Positions 10,180 to 21,540 of a stretch of DNA of 64,000 nucleotides are shown one piece after another. This DNA comes from Blumeriella jaapii (lineage: Eukaryota > Ascomycota > Leotiomycetes > Helotiales > Drepanopezizaceae): positions 1 to 64,000 of the forward strand of contig VWND01000048.1 in the NCBI GenBank assembly GCA_009599575.1, given 5' to 3'. The notes beneath the pieces were generated by a model, which worked only from the letters and a program-made list of their open reading frames with translations, ran no database searches and had not been told where the DNA came from. A program made the position numbers and the translations under genes. Each line of letters starts with the position of its first letter. The stretch's first letter is position 1.

Positions 10180-13100
10180 CAATTTAATTTATTTTATATA
10201 ATTTAAAAACTAATTAATTAAAAACCGAACTTTTTAATTTTATACTTTTTCGGTTTTTTAATCCGTTTTTAGCCTTTTTGCTATTAGCTTTTATAAAAAA
10301 ATAGCGTTTCGCTTATCGTTTAAATTATTTTATTTATTTTGCTTTTTTAAAAAATAATTCGATAAAATATTAATCGAAATATCGTTTTATTTTACGAACG
10401 TTTTAATAGCTTTTTCGTCGATAATATTATTAAATATCGCTGCGACGAATATTTTCTACGATTTTTTTCCGTAAATAATAGCTTTTAGCTTTTAAACGTG
10501 GTTTTACGCTTTGTAAAAAGCGATAAAAAGTTTTATATTAAAATCGTAGAAATAATCGATTAATTCGTTATAATTAAAACCGATTAACGCTTTTGCTTCG
10601 CGTAAAACTAATAAATCGGATTACGATTATTTACCGACGAATACTTTTGAAAAAGCTCCGAAGCTTATAAAAAAAATTATTCTACGAAATAATTCGAAAA
10701 TAATCGTTTGCAATCGAAACTATCGAAAATATTATAATTGCTTTCGTCGCAAAACAAACAGCGTTAAATTATTTATCGAAACGTCGTTTTCGAAATGATT
10801 TTTGTATTTTTGCGCCGTATAATTATTCGAATAAATTAATATTACGCCGTCGGTTTTTTAAATTCTAAATCTAACGAAAACTTTTTGCTTAATCGAAAAA
10901 CTGACAAATATTATTTTATTTTTTATTTCGTAATTTTCGGTTTCGTAATCCGATAAAATAACTAAAGCTATTATTTTAAACGCGCTGAAATACGAAAAAG
11001 CCGGGCTTTTTTAAAGTTTTAATTAGCTTAGCGTCGTAATATAATTGTAAATAAGCTTCGATTATTTTCGAATTATATACGAATACAAACAAAACGTAAT
11101 AATCGAAAATAATATCGGTAAAATTTTCGATTTTTTTTTTTTTTTAAAAATCGGCGATATCGAATTTTATAATTATAATACGATCGGAACCAGCGAAATT
11201 TAAAGCGATCGGAACGTTAAAATAAATTACGAAATAATAATTTCCGAAGTTCCGAATAATTAAAATAGCGAAATAAAAACCGGAATGTATTTTAAAAATT
11301 TATTAAATAAAATTATAAAATATATTAGCGAAAAAAATTATAAGCGCTTTTTAGATTTTAATTAATCGGAAATAATACTTATATATAACTATTTTTTTTT
11401 TATAAAATGCAATAATAATTTGTTTTTTCCGTTATAAAACCTTACGTAATTAACGAATTCGCAGTTTAATTTAAATAAAGTTTAAAATATATTTTCGGTC
11501 GAAAAGCTAAAAAAGTCGGCTTTTAAAAATATTCGTTGTTTTTATTTTTTTTTATTTTAATCGAATTTTATAATCGCGCTAAAAGCTTTAAAATTTATTT
11601 TAAAATTCGCATAGCTTAAATAAATTTTAATACGCGCTTAAATAATTTTCGCAGTTTTTCGTCGGAATATAAATTAATTATTAAAATCAATTTCGAATAC
11701 GTCGTAATCCGAATTTTTAATAATAGCGAATCGATTAGCAAAACCGATAATATCGATTTTTTTTATAATTAAATCGTAATACGCCGCGTAATAATATACG
11801 TAAAAATAGCAAAACTTGCCGTTTTTTTTAGCGTTAACGTTATTTGTAAAAACGAAATTAAAAAATCGGAATTTTTTAACGAAAAAAAATTCGAATAAAA
11901 ACGGATTATCGTTTTCAAAAGTTTTTTTTATTTGTTTCGGCGTATTATATTTGCAATTTTCCGAAAAAAGCTTAATTTAATTTTTATTCGAAACAAAAAA
12001 AAAAACACTAACAGATTTATTTAATTTTTATATAAAAATATCGAAATAAAACTTTTAAATCGTTTCGTCGTCGAAAACGAAAATTTTAAATAAAATAATT
12101 TAATTTTGTGTTTTTTATATAATTTTTTTCGCAATAATTTCGATATTTTTTTTTAAGCTTTTTCGATCGAATCGTATAATAATCGAAATTTTAAATGCTT
12201 TTATTAAAATTTAAAATATTAGCGATAATAATACGACGTTTTTAAACGTAATAATCGTTTTTGATATTTACGTATTTAATTTCGAAAAATTAAATTTAAA
12301 ATTGTTTAAATTTTTTTTTTTCGAAATGCCGCGGTTTTTTAAATTTGATTTTGTAAAATCGTCGCGTTTTTTATTAATTAATTTGAAAGCTATAATTCGG
12401 CGTCGATTTCCGACTGTTTTTATTCGCGATGCTTTTTTTGCTAACAACGCGAATAGTTTTTTTCCGAATAAAAAAGATTTCGAAAATATCGACGCGCTTT
12501 TTTACGTTTTTTATTTTTATTTTTTTCGGAATCGTTTTTATAAATATAATAAATTTTTTATATTCGAATAAGCGATTATTTGCTATTACGCTTTTAATTT
12601 CGTTTTCGAATTCGTTTTCGATAATTAAAAATAAAAATCGCCGAATTATTTTAATTATTTTAAAAATATTAATTGCTATTACGTATATTTTTTTAAACTA
12701 AACGAAAATAATATTAGCTTTTTCGTTTTTTTCGTCGTTGTAAATTTAAAATATCGGAATAGCGTCGTTTTTTTTTTTTCGATATAAAAATATCGTATTT
12801 AACGACGCTTAATTTTTTGTTTTAAAAAAAATCAAATTTAAAATTTCGCAACCGATTAAAATCTTTTTTAGCGATTATATAACGTCGTCGATTAATTTGC
12901 AAACAATTATAAAAAAATTTATAAATCTGCGGGCTTTTAAATTATTAGCTTTTAAAGCTTGCGTTTTGAAAATATAGGCGTTTAATATTTAAATTCTTTT
13001 TTTCGTAAAAATAATAGTTTCGAAAAAGCGGGCGAAATGCCGAAATAAAATAATACCGGTGATTTTGCTAAAAACGTATTTTTAAATATTTTTTTTTCGT

Positions 13101-13500
13101 TAATTTAATAAAAAGCGCAAAATTCGGTCTGTTATTTTTTTTTTTGTTATTTCGAGCTTTTTTTACTTCGGCGAAAGCTTTTAAAACGTTATCGTAATTT
13201 AGCAAAAATTTATCGTAATTAAAACTTTTACGAACGAATTCAGTTTTAACAAAGCTTTCGTAATCGAATAAAAATTCGTTAACGTTTTTAATTATTATAT
13301 CGAATTATTTTATAAATATTTTTACGAAAGCTGTTTATTAATTTAAAATAACAGCATTATATATTTATTTAAATTCGAAAAAATTACGTATAATAATTTC
13401 GTTCCAAAATAAATTAAAAATAAATCTGCTAAATTTAACAACGTTTTATTTAAAAAACGATATAATATCGATAAGTTTATTAATTAAAAAAATATATTAT
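10180..13500 (-). pseudogene. Extra 3' ORF (ORF3) of A2
   Basis: This is the minus-strand counterpart of ORF3 in A3 (21541-24830), aligned along its whole length. RIP stops are dense. Plus-strand frames such as 12302-12571 are shadows. The function is unknown; see the A3 entry. Confidence 0.7.
12422..12454 (-). repeat. 33-bp hairpin module H4 of A2
   Basis: ATTCGCG at 12422-12428 and CGCGAAT at 12448-12454 are both perfect here, inside ORF3. This copy keeps the hairpin better than its A3 and A4 counterparts. Confidence 0.85.
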
Positions 13501-13899
13501 ATTTGTTAAAAAATAATTAAAAAAAAATACGAAAATTATAAAATATTTGTATTTAAAAATTACGGAAATTCGCATGCTGTTTTTTTAATAAATTATAATT
13601 ATTTAAGCAAATATTCGTTCAGAATAACGAAAAAAATAAATAATACAAAAAATAGCAAATAATAAAATTATAAAAAATAATTTTCGTAAAATATACGAAT
13701 AATATAAATATATCAAATATACGGCTTAAATATATACAAAGCTTTTGTTTTAATAAACAAAAGTATAATATAATAAAAAAAAAATATAATAATTATTTTA
13801 AATAATATAAAAAAAGTTTTAAAAATAAATAATATATATAAAATAAAATAATTAAATTATATATAAGCAAAGCAAAATAAAAATAATAAAACAGTATAT
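13501..13899 (-). other. Integrase to ORF3 spacer of A2, interrupted by A3
   Basis: This very AT-rich non-coding spacer is homologous to 21060-21540 of A3. It continues at 25194-25380 on the other side of A3. ATAT at 13896-13899 and 25194-25197 is the duplicated target. The empty site is ATAT at 44912-44915 in A4. Confidence 0.8.
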
Positions 13900-14166
13900 T
13901 GTAAAACGGTGATACCTTGTATTGATGGGAGTTGGTAGTTTTAGCTAAGGTCGAGGCATGGACCCCTCCGAAACCCCCTGCCACTGACTACCTTCAACAG
14001 ATATAAAAGCAAAGCATTTCTTTAAATAGTACCATAGGTATACAATCCAATTTATATTTTCATTCATTTTTTTTTTCCTTTTTTCAGTCTTTTCTAGGGA
14101 TTTCCTAGATTATTTTACCCACCGACATATGGTCGTATCAGTTTGGTTTTCCTACCTATTTTTACA
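13900..14166 (+). repeat. 5' LTR of A3
   Basis: This 267-bp LTR opens with TGTAAAA and closes with TTTTACA, a 7-bp inverted terminus. TTTGGTG immediately inside it has a TGG in the usual place of a primer-binding site, but the tRNA cannot be named. Confidence 0.95.
14002..14009 (+). promoter_or_regulatory. TATA-like box in the A-family LTR
   Basis: TATAAAAG lies about 100 bp into the LTR, followed by AAAGCA. Copies of this box are recognisable in most A LTRs, for example TATAAAAG on the right of A3 and TATAAGAG at the left of A4. It is a plausible core promoter marking the U3/R boundary; this is inferred from motif and position only. Confidence 0.45.
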
Positions 14167-14346
14167 TTTGGTGATTTACGCAGGGATTTAAATTTCGGTG
14201 TTTCGTTTTTATATATTCGCCGATGCATTTTTTAAATTTACAATTAAAGTCGACTTCGATATTTCGCCATTACGGTTTAAAAAACTTCTTATATAATATT
14301 ATTCGCAGCTGCATTATATAAAAGATTTCTAATAGCTTTTCTTATT

Positions 14347-14697
14347 TTGCGCATAGTTATTAAATTATAAAAGTGCAATATATCTCAGAAACGTTTGAAA
14401 TTACGGTCAGGCAATTTTGTATCGTGCGAAGTTTAAAGCTCGAAAATCGCTTTTTTGTTTAAAAATAATAAATCGAATATTGGTTCGTACGCTTCGACCG
14501 CTGCGCTCGGCCCTTCTGAATTAGATTTCTTTTGGTTAAACGCCTGGCGAGAATTTAACTTTTTGATTTTACGCTTTGTGATTATAGCAATTACAATTTG
14601 CGGCTTTTTATTAAAAATAGTAAGGAAATGGCTGTACGTATATTGGCCTGAGCCACGGAATATCGAAACCGTAGATTATACAGTAATATTATATTAA
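14347..14697 (+). pseudogene. Small leader ORF with a membrane-like segment
   Basis: Between the 5' LTR and gag one frame reads about 116 codons with only two TAA stops, both at places where other copies have Gln or a related codon. The stretch from 14455 is open to 14697. It contains a hydrophobic run (FLILRFVIIAITICGFLL) near codons 72-90 followed by basic residues, like a single membrane span. The same frame is found in the leaders of A1, A2, A4 and A5. No ATG is evident at its start in A3. It resembles no family I know and could be a non-coding leader that stays open by chance. Confidence 0.35.
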
Positions 14698-14909
14698 TCC
14701 AGTTAATTTATCAAAAAATAAATTTTTAATACGCTACCCAAATGTCTGGACGCAATCTTATTTTATTTAATTTTTTCAGAAAACACAAAAACCTTTTTGA
14801 TAGCTTCCCTATTAAAAACGATTTTTTTTATACTGAAAACTTCTAATTTGCAACTTCAGAAAACATTTATTCGTTTAATTCAAACCTTACTAACATTTTC
14901 GCTAATATT

Positions 14910-17350
14910 ATGGACAACGACGCTTTTCGTTTTTTTATACGAGGCCGCATGCTTCTTCTTAGCTCCTTTGGTGCATTTTTATTCAATGGCGCCAACGTTA
15001 CCGATTTTATCGAGAAATATAAAAAAACCTGTAAGAATTTCGGAATCTTAGAAATTAAAATGTTCGATAAACTTTCTCGTTATTATAACCTAATTACTAA
15101 GGATATTATTAAATCGATAAATAAATAAAAAGTTATTAGGACTCGAGACTGGCGTAAATTAGTTAAAGTTTTGAAATCGGAATTCCGAAACCACGATCGC
15201 TAGCAAATCCGCGATATTATCGTTTTTTTTAAATAGTTTGTTATAACAATTCGCTAAGCTAAAAAATTTAAAGCTTATTATCGTATTTATACGAGGGTAT
15301 TTAACGTTCTCGTTAATAAAAAGGTTTTAAGCGAAATTAAGCAGAAAAGATTGTTTTTATTTGGCTTTTCAACTAGCATTCGCAATAAAACTATTAAGCA
15401 TTTTAAAATTAATAAACAAAACTTTAAAACTTTCGATTAATATTTTAAATTTATGAAATTCGTTTTTAAACAAAACCAAAGCGAACGTATTATTAAAGCT
15501 ATAAACTAAAAGAAATCTTTTTTTTTTATTTATAAGAAAAACGTGGAAGCTCTAATACAAAATATATTCAGCCATTAAAAGTTACCGAAATCGCTAAGAA
15601 ACAATCAGTTATTATATTATTTAATCGTTTTGTAAAACTTACTGACTTGGAAAAGCTTAATAAAAATATCGAAACTTTCGTATTAAAATTTACCGATATT
15701 AAAATTTAAGAATTTTAAAGCAAAATCGAGGATTTTATGCAATAGCAGAAAAAACTTCCCTACGTTAATTCGGACGATAAAAACGATTAAAATGGCTTTT
15801 ACAATAATTATTCTTCGCAAAATACGCGAAGCGATTAACTTCGCCAAACTACCGTAAAAGTAATAGCTGCCTAGTGGCAATTCTTTCGTGCTAGCGATTA
15901 AAATCAGCGAAATACTAACTATAATAACGATTATCAGAGGAAAAAAAATCAACGCGGAAATCAAAATCGCGGCTACCAAAATAATAAAAGTAATTATCAA
16001 AACAGACCTCGTAGCTTTAAATATGAATTTTGTGATAATAAAAAAATTCACTGCGAAAAACTTTATATTCGCTTAGAATATAAAGTATTTAATTTTTGTA
16101 TAAATAATAATATCTGCTATATTAATAAATACGGAGCGATTTGCCTCGGACCGACGGAAGCAGAAATAAACCTTTTTAACAAAGCTGAGAATCAGAGCTG
16201 GTTGAATATTATTCGCTTAAAAATAAAAAATACGGAATGGAACGATTGCTTGGAAAACAAAAAAAATGTAAAAACGATTTTTATTAATAAAAAAAAAAAC
16301 ATTCTAAAAGGCGTACTAATTAAAAAGAAAACTTTTATTTCAAGCGTAAATAAAATTTAAATATATAAATGGAAAACAAATATATATATTATTAATACAA
16401 GTATCGCATTTGCAAATATTATGGCTATATAATTAAGCCAGCGAATTATAAAAAAGCAAAATGCTTTTGTTTTATTCGCTAAACCGACTGGTATGAAAAA
16501 GAACGTTAGAATCGAAAAGGAAAAAGATTTCGGAATTCGAAAAAAAACCGATGAAATTATCAAAAAAACGCTTATAATAAAAGAAATTAACGACGATATA
16601 AAAGATATCGACACCGATACTCCGGTTTAAATTATTCAGAAAATACCAGCTTCTAAACGCTCACCACCAATGCGAAGCGAAAAATGGATCGACAAATATA
16701 TCAGCCCCGAAGCCGTCGACGAAGCTATTGAAAAAATTATGAAACAGAAAATTAAATTGAAATTCAGCGATTTATTTAATATAAAAAGGAAATTCGACAA
16801 AATTATTAATAAACAAATTTTTATATTAAAAAACGAAAAAGTTAAGATTATCCGAGAAAAAAACGATTTTAAATTAAAAAAAAACCAAAAAGAAATTTAT
16901 AATACCGCAATTAATTTAGCCGATAGAAAGGAATCTTCGGAAAAAATCAGCTTTTTGGCCTTTGTTATAAAAACCCAAAAGTTAAAACGACGAAACTGCT
17001 TTTATACGGCTATAAAAGCATCAAAAATAAAAACAATGCTTAAGAAAAGTACGACCGTTTTCGCTTTATTCGATAATAGAGCCGAAGTTAATTGCATAAA
17101 CCAAAAAACAGCCGAAGCCAATAGTATTTCGATTATTACCGATAAACGAATGATTTATATCATCGTTAATAAAAACACGATTAAATTTAATAAGATTGTA
17201 CGAAATATTAAGATCGACGTTGGAAGTATTATTATTTATAAAAACTTTTTGATAATAAAAAAATGCTTTTATTTTATTATTTTTAAAATGCTTTGAATTC
17301 TGGAAAGTTTCGTCAGCTTTAAATACATCGAAAACGGCCAAATGAAAGTT
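14910..17350 (+). pseudogene. gag-protease of A3
   Basis: The best start is the ATG at 14910 (Met-Asp-Asn-Asp-Ala-Phe), preserved here but ATA in A1, A4 and A5. The capsid-like N-terminal half includes NGANVTDFIEKY, a typical retrotransposon gag opening. A basic Asn/Arg/Gln-rich stretch (about 15930-16020) precedes a Cys/His cluster at 16022-16101 (C-x6-H-C-x13-C spacing as it stands), which is not the standard CX2CX4HX4C knuckle. The protease active site near 17060-17100 reads LFDNRAEVNC, ancestral DNGA after undoing a TGG-to-TAG change, so Asn stands where Ser or Thr is usual. A one-base loss near 15560 relative to A4 shifts the frame. Stops fall on Gln and Trp positions. Confidence 0.85.
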
Positions 17351-17507
17351 TTTTTTTAAAACTGAAACCGATTTTTTTAAGGTTAAATTACCGTCGCCGG
17401 CGATAAAGTCTTTTTAATCGACGTTTTATCGGAAAACGAATAGCCGGCTTTAGTTCTAGAACAAACGCTGGGCTATAACAAAACCTGAAAAATAATCAGC
17501 CAAAAGC

Positions 17508-17540
17508 ATTCGCGTTATTAATCGAAATGATACCGCGAGT
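17508..17540 (+). repeat. 33-bp hairpin module H1 of A3
   Basis: ATTCGCG at 17508-17514 and CGCGAGT at 17534-17540 bound a 33-bp segment between protease and RT. It reads FALLIEMIPRV in the pol frame. The same 33-bp length recurs at H2, H3 and H4. Confidence 0.8.
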
Positions 17541-17699
17541 AAAATTGGCCAATATTAATATTTTTAGCTATTAACTCGGAAATAAAAATTCCGAAAATTT
17601 CGTTTTCGTATTAAACAAATCCGATCTATATATTTTACTTTTTTGTGTTAATATCAGCATTTTTTATAAACGCAAAGCTGATAAAATACGATTCGTAAA

Positions 17700-18830
17700 T
17701 CTTAACAAATCCGGTGGGAATATTTTCGGAAAGATAAACGATTGGTTCGAAAAAGACGAAGTAATAAAACCACCGCAATTAGTTACTGGCGAATTCGAAA
17801 GATTTATCACCGGCCGATTTTTCAGCTTATTACTTGGCAGCCGATTTATAAAAAAACGATTTAATAATTTAGCAATCGAAACCCAACTTTTGCTAAAAAA
17901 GAAAAAGGTTTTGTACGAAGTCTTACGCAACCGAGAAAAAGCTATAGCCTTCGATTTCATCGAAATGGGCCAATTTAGTTTTAACGTTACGTTTTACATC
18001 GATATCAAAACCGTATTTTACGAAGCTTGGCAAAAGAAAACCTTTTTAATCCTTAAAGCCTTTCAGAATAAAATAATCGAAATGTTAAAAAAACGAATTA
18101 AACAAGAAATTTTCGAATTTTGCTACGGCTCATATAAAAACAAATGGTTTATCGTTGCGAAGAAAAAAAAAGGTATTTACAGATTTATTATCGCAATCGT
18201 CGAAATAAACAAAGTAACGATACGAAACGCTAACGTGCCATTTAACGTCGATTAATTTTCGAACGAATTCGCAGGATTAACAATCGCTTTCCTTTTCGAT
18301 CTGTTTTTCGGCTACGATTATTTAATGCTTGACCTACGATTTCGAGATATAACAGCAATTTAAATTCCAATCGGTTTATTACGTATAACTAGAATATTTA
18401 TAAAAGCCATTAATTCAGTCGCTTAATTCGTAAAAGTCGTATATAAGGTTTTTATAATTTGTATTTCTGATATTATTCTGTTTTATATTAACGACGTCGG
18501 AGTAAAAGGCCTTAGATTATATTATAATAATAAAAAGATTTTTTTTAAAGTTCGACGTTATATAATAAAATATATTTAAAATATCGATAAAGTTATAATT
18601 TGCTTCGAAAAAGCCAAAGCTATTATTAGCTTTCGATTAAAATTTTGTATATTCGAAATAAATATCGTCGGTTATATAACTAACAGCGCTGGCCGCCATT
18701 TTTAACGAAAAAAAATTAAAAAAATCTGCGAATAGAAAAAGTGCGAAAATATTACCGAAGCCAAAGCTTTTATTAGCGTTATGATTTATTATCGTAATTA
18801 AATTAAAAACTTTTTTTAAAAAGCTGCATT
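17700..18830 (+). pseudogene. Reverse transcriptase of A3
   Basis: This RT would copy genomic RNA into cDNA. Recognisable blocks are YKNKWFIVAKKK near 18135-18170, the RFIIAIVEINKVT block, a Phe-Asp-Leu-Phe block near 18295, and the catalytic box at 18484-18495. That box reads Tyr-Ile-Asn-Asp where A4 keeps YVDD, so a metal-binding Asp is lost. The frame is open at 17890-18255 and broken after. The sequence is a divergent Ty3/Gypsy RT rather than Copia, judged from the domain order and the RNase H that follows it before integrase. Confidence 0.85.
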
Positions 18831-18909
18831 TATTTACGCCACGATAAAAAAAAAAATCGATTTCGTTTGGGGAAAAAAGCAAAGCAAAGCTATGAAAATT
18901 TTTAAAAAC

Positions 18910-19420
18910 GACTTTTTATCGGCCCTATCGCTTATACGGATCGATTATAGCCCAGACGCAAAAGAAATTATTTTAATTGTCGACGTTAGTATTTTCGGTT
19001 AGAAAGCTGTATTGCAATAAATCGATAAAAACAAAAAACGGTATTTTTTACGATTCGAAAGCGGCTTATAGTTTTTCGCGGAAGCACGCTACGATGCTAT
19101 TAAACGAAAATATCGGGGCGCTTTTAAAATAATAAAAAAAATAAAAAGCGAATTATACGGCGTATATTTTATTTTGAAAACGGATGCAAAAGTTTTTGTC
19201 GATCAACTAAATGAAAAAGCTAATAATTTATTAAAAGCATTCGTTATTAATTAAATAGCTTGGATGCGATTTATAGATTTCGAAATCAGATATATTAAAA
19301 AAACAATTAATATAGCGGCAGACGGCTTTTTTAAACGAAAACGATTTTATTCGTTTAATTTCGCTAAATAAAGCGAATAAGATATCGACGAGTGAATCGC
19401 TGACGAAATCGGCTGTTTCG
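18910..19420 (+). pseudogene. RNase H of A3
   Basis: The segment shows the canonical series: IVDVSIFG (usually Asp-Ala-Ser), ARYDAIKRE, LYGVYFILKTDA and RFIDFEIRYIK followed by NIAADGFF. This is the gypsy-type RNase H that follows RT. Two Trp and two Gln codons are stops. It leads into the doubled hairpin module. Confidence 0.85.
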
Positions 19421-19454
19421 CTATTTGCGCTTTGGATTTCATAAAGCCAAAACT

Positions 19455-19550
19455 ATTCGCGTTGTTATTTCGGCTGGCACCGCGAATGAAAAACGCTAAT
19501 TTTCGGGCCGAAAAAACATTCGCGTTATTATTTCGGCTGGCATTGCGAAT
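19455..19550 (+). repeat. 33-bp hairpin modules H2 and H3 of A3
   Basis: There are two copies, 19455-19487 and 19518-19550, separated by 30 bp. H2 has perfect ATTCGCG and CGCGAAT arms; H3 has one changed base (TGCGAAT). Each reads FALLFRLAxRM in the pol frame. Both are present in A1, A2 and A4. Confidence 0.9.
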
Positions 19551-19689
19551 GAATTTGACCGAAAACGATCGGGATAAGCCGATTGGCGACGAGAATAAAT
19601 TTTTGATCGATAATTACGAAACCGAGGATTTTTATTTTATCGTATATTATTTAATTATTTTGTTTAAACTATTTAGCGTATTAAACTAT

Positions 19690-20990
19690 TAGTTTAAATT
19701 ATTTAAAAACCAGGCTTTCGATTATATTTTAGCCGATAGAAAGCTGTATAAAATAAAAGATAATATATATTAAAAACGCTTAGTGGTAAATAATAAAGCT
19801 AATAAATTTTAAATTATAAAGAAAGCTTACGAAGAAGTGTTTTATAAAAAAGCTAAAGCTATTTACTACCGAATCAAAAACGATTTCTGATAAAGAAAAT
19901 GCTTCGAAGATTGTAAAGCTTTCGTTAAAACTGTATTTTTTGTTAAAAACGAAAGCCTGGCCGAAAAAAAAACTTATTATATTCGACGTAGTTTTTTGAA
20001 GTTTGGGAAAAGATTAATTTCGACGTTACGCGCGTACCGACCACCGATCGCGGTTATATATGCTTTATGCTCGTTATTAACGATTTATTTAAATGGCCTG
20101 AAGAACGACTTTTCCGAAACGCTATTTCCGAAGCTATAGCGATTTTTTTTTAAGAAAACGTTATATATCGATATAGTTTGTTTAGCAAATTAAACGTTGA
20201 TAATAAATTCGAAAACAAAAGCGTTGTCGAAACTTTTATAAAAAAATACGGTATTTAACGTATTCAGATTTTAGCTTATAATTCGAAAAGTAATAGATCC
20301 GTTGAACGAAGCTATAAAAATATTTTTAACGGCTTTTTAAAAGCTATTCGAAAAGATTATAAGCGTTGGTCGCGGAAATTCTCGGGAATGCTTTTTATTA
20401 TACGTATATATATATACGCTTCTATTGAAATGATTTTATTTTTTATTTAATACGGCAGAAACGCTCGATTATTTTTGGAAACAAAATGGTTTATATAAAG
20501 GTTTTATAACGTAATTAAAATAAAAACGAAAGCAGATTTATTAGTAATAAGGTTTAAACAGTTAAATTATCGCGATATAAATATAAAAGAGATAATTTTA
20601 AAAAAGAAAAGGTATAGGGAAGCAGCTAAAAAAGTCTGGAATAAAACCAAGGTTTTAAAAAAAACGCTAATTAAAAAAAGAGATTTGGTTTTAGTTTACG
20701 ACGTTTAGCGCGCTATCGATAAATCGGCCGATATTAAATTTGATTATAAATGGCTCGGATCTTACGAAGTATACGAGGCCGAGTTGAATAAAAGCTATTA
20801 TAAACTTACGGAATTCGATAAAACGAAGCTAAAAGAAACGTTCGCCGCCAACCGGTTAAAGCGATTTTACAAAAGAAATTAGCAAATTTACCTTTTGGAT
20901 TCTGAATTAAAAAGCGATTCCGATTTTAGCGATTCCGACGACGATTCCGACCAAAGCGATTATACTTTTGAAAAAAAAAATCTTTTAGAA
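19690..20990 (+). pseudogene. Integrase with GPY/F module of A3
   Basis: The zinc-binding part spans about 19790-19960 (KKAYEEVF, YYRIKNDF, CFEDCKAFVK), consistent with an HHCC domain whose last pair is damaged. The core has the first Asp near 20020 (a Phe-Asp-Val context), a VDNKSEN segment near 20195 and a VER-type Glu region near 20300, the D,D,E triad region of gypsy integrases. The C-terminal module near 20737-20880 reads YKWLGSYEVYEAE, a GPY/F motif with Pro changed to Ser by a C-to-T change, ending NRLKRFY. An acidic Ser/Asp tail follows. No chromodomain is seen, unlike families B and D. Confidence 0.85.
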
Positions 20991-21540
20991 AGGTTTAAAA
21001 ACAGCCGAACGATAATTTCGCTATTAAAACTATAGTTTAAATTATGATTTTATTCATGACCGAAAAAGAGAAAGGTGCTTATAAGATTGTTTATTAATTA
21101 TTTTATTATTTTCGTTGTTTATTGTTTTTCCTTTTTTATTATATATTATTTTATTGTTTTTGTTTTGTTTTATTTATATATAATTTAATTATTTTGTTTT
21201 ATATATATTGTTTATTTTTGCAGATCTTTTTTTATATTATTTAGGACACCTATTGTACTTTTTTTTATTTGACTGTACTTTTGCTTATTAGAATAAAAGC
21301 TTTGTATATATTTTAAACCGTATATTTAATATATTTATATTGCTCGCACATTTTACGAAAACTATTTTTTATGCATTTTATTATTTGCTACTTTTTGCAC
21401 TATTTATTTTTTTCGTTATTTTAAACGGATATTTATTTAAATAATTATAATTTATTGGAAGAACAGCATACGGATTCCCGTGGCTTTTAAATATAAATAT
21501 CTTACAGTTCCCGTACTTTTTCCCATCTACTTTTTAACAA
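20991..21540 (+). other. Non-coding spacer between integrase and ORF3 of A3
   Basis: This T-rich spacer has no domain and no long frame. It may hold the end of the pol transcript or a promoter for ORF3. Its copy in A2 was the landing site of A3. Confidence 0.55.

Noticed and set aside
12302..12701. Two overlapping plus-strand frames in A2
   Set aside because: They are antisense to ORF3 of A2 and are Phe-rich, as expected from the complement of a Lys-rich gene.
13793..13984. A minus-strand frame crossing the left end of A3
   Set aside because: It spans the junction between the A2 spacer and the A3 LTR, so it is an accident of the insertion.
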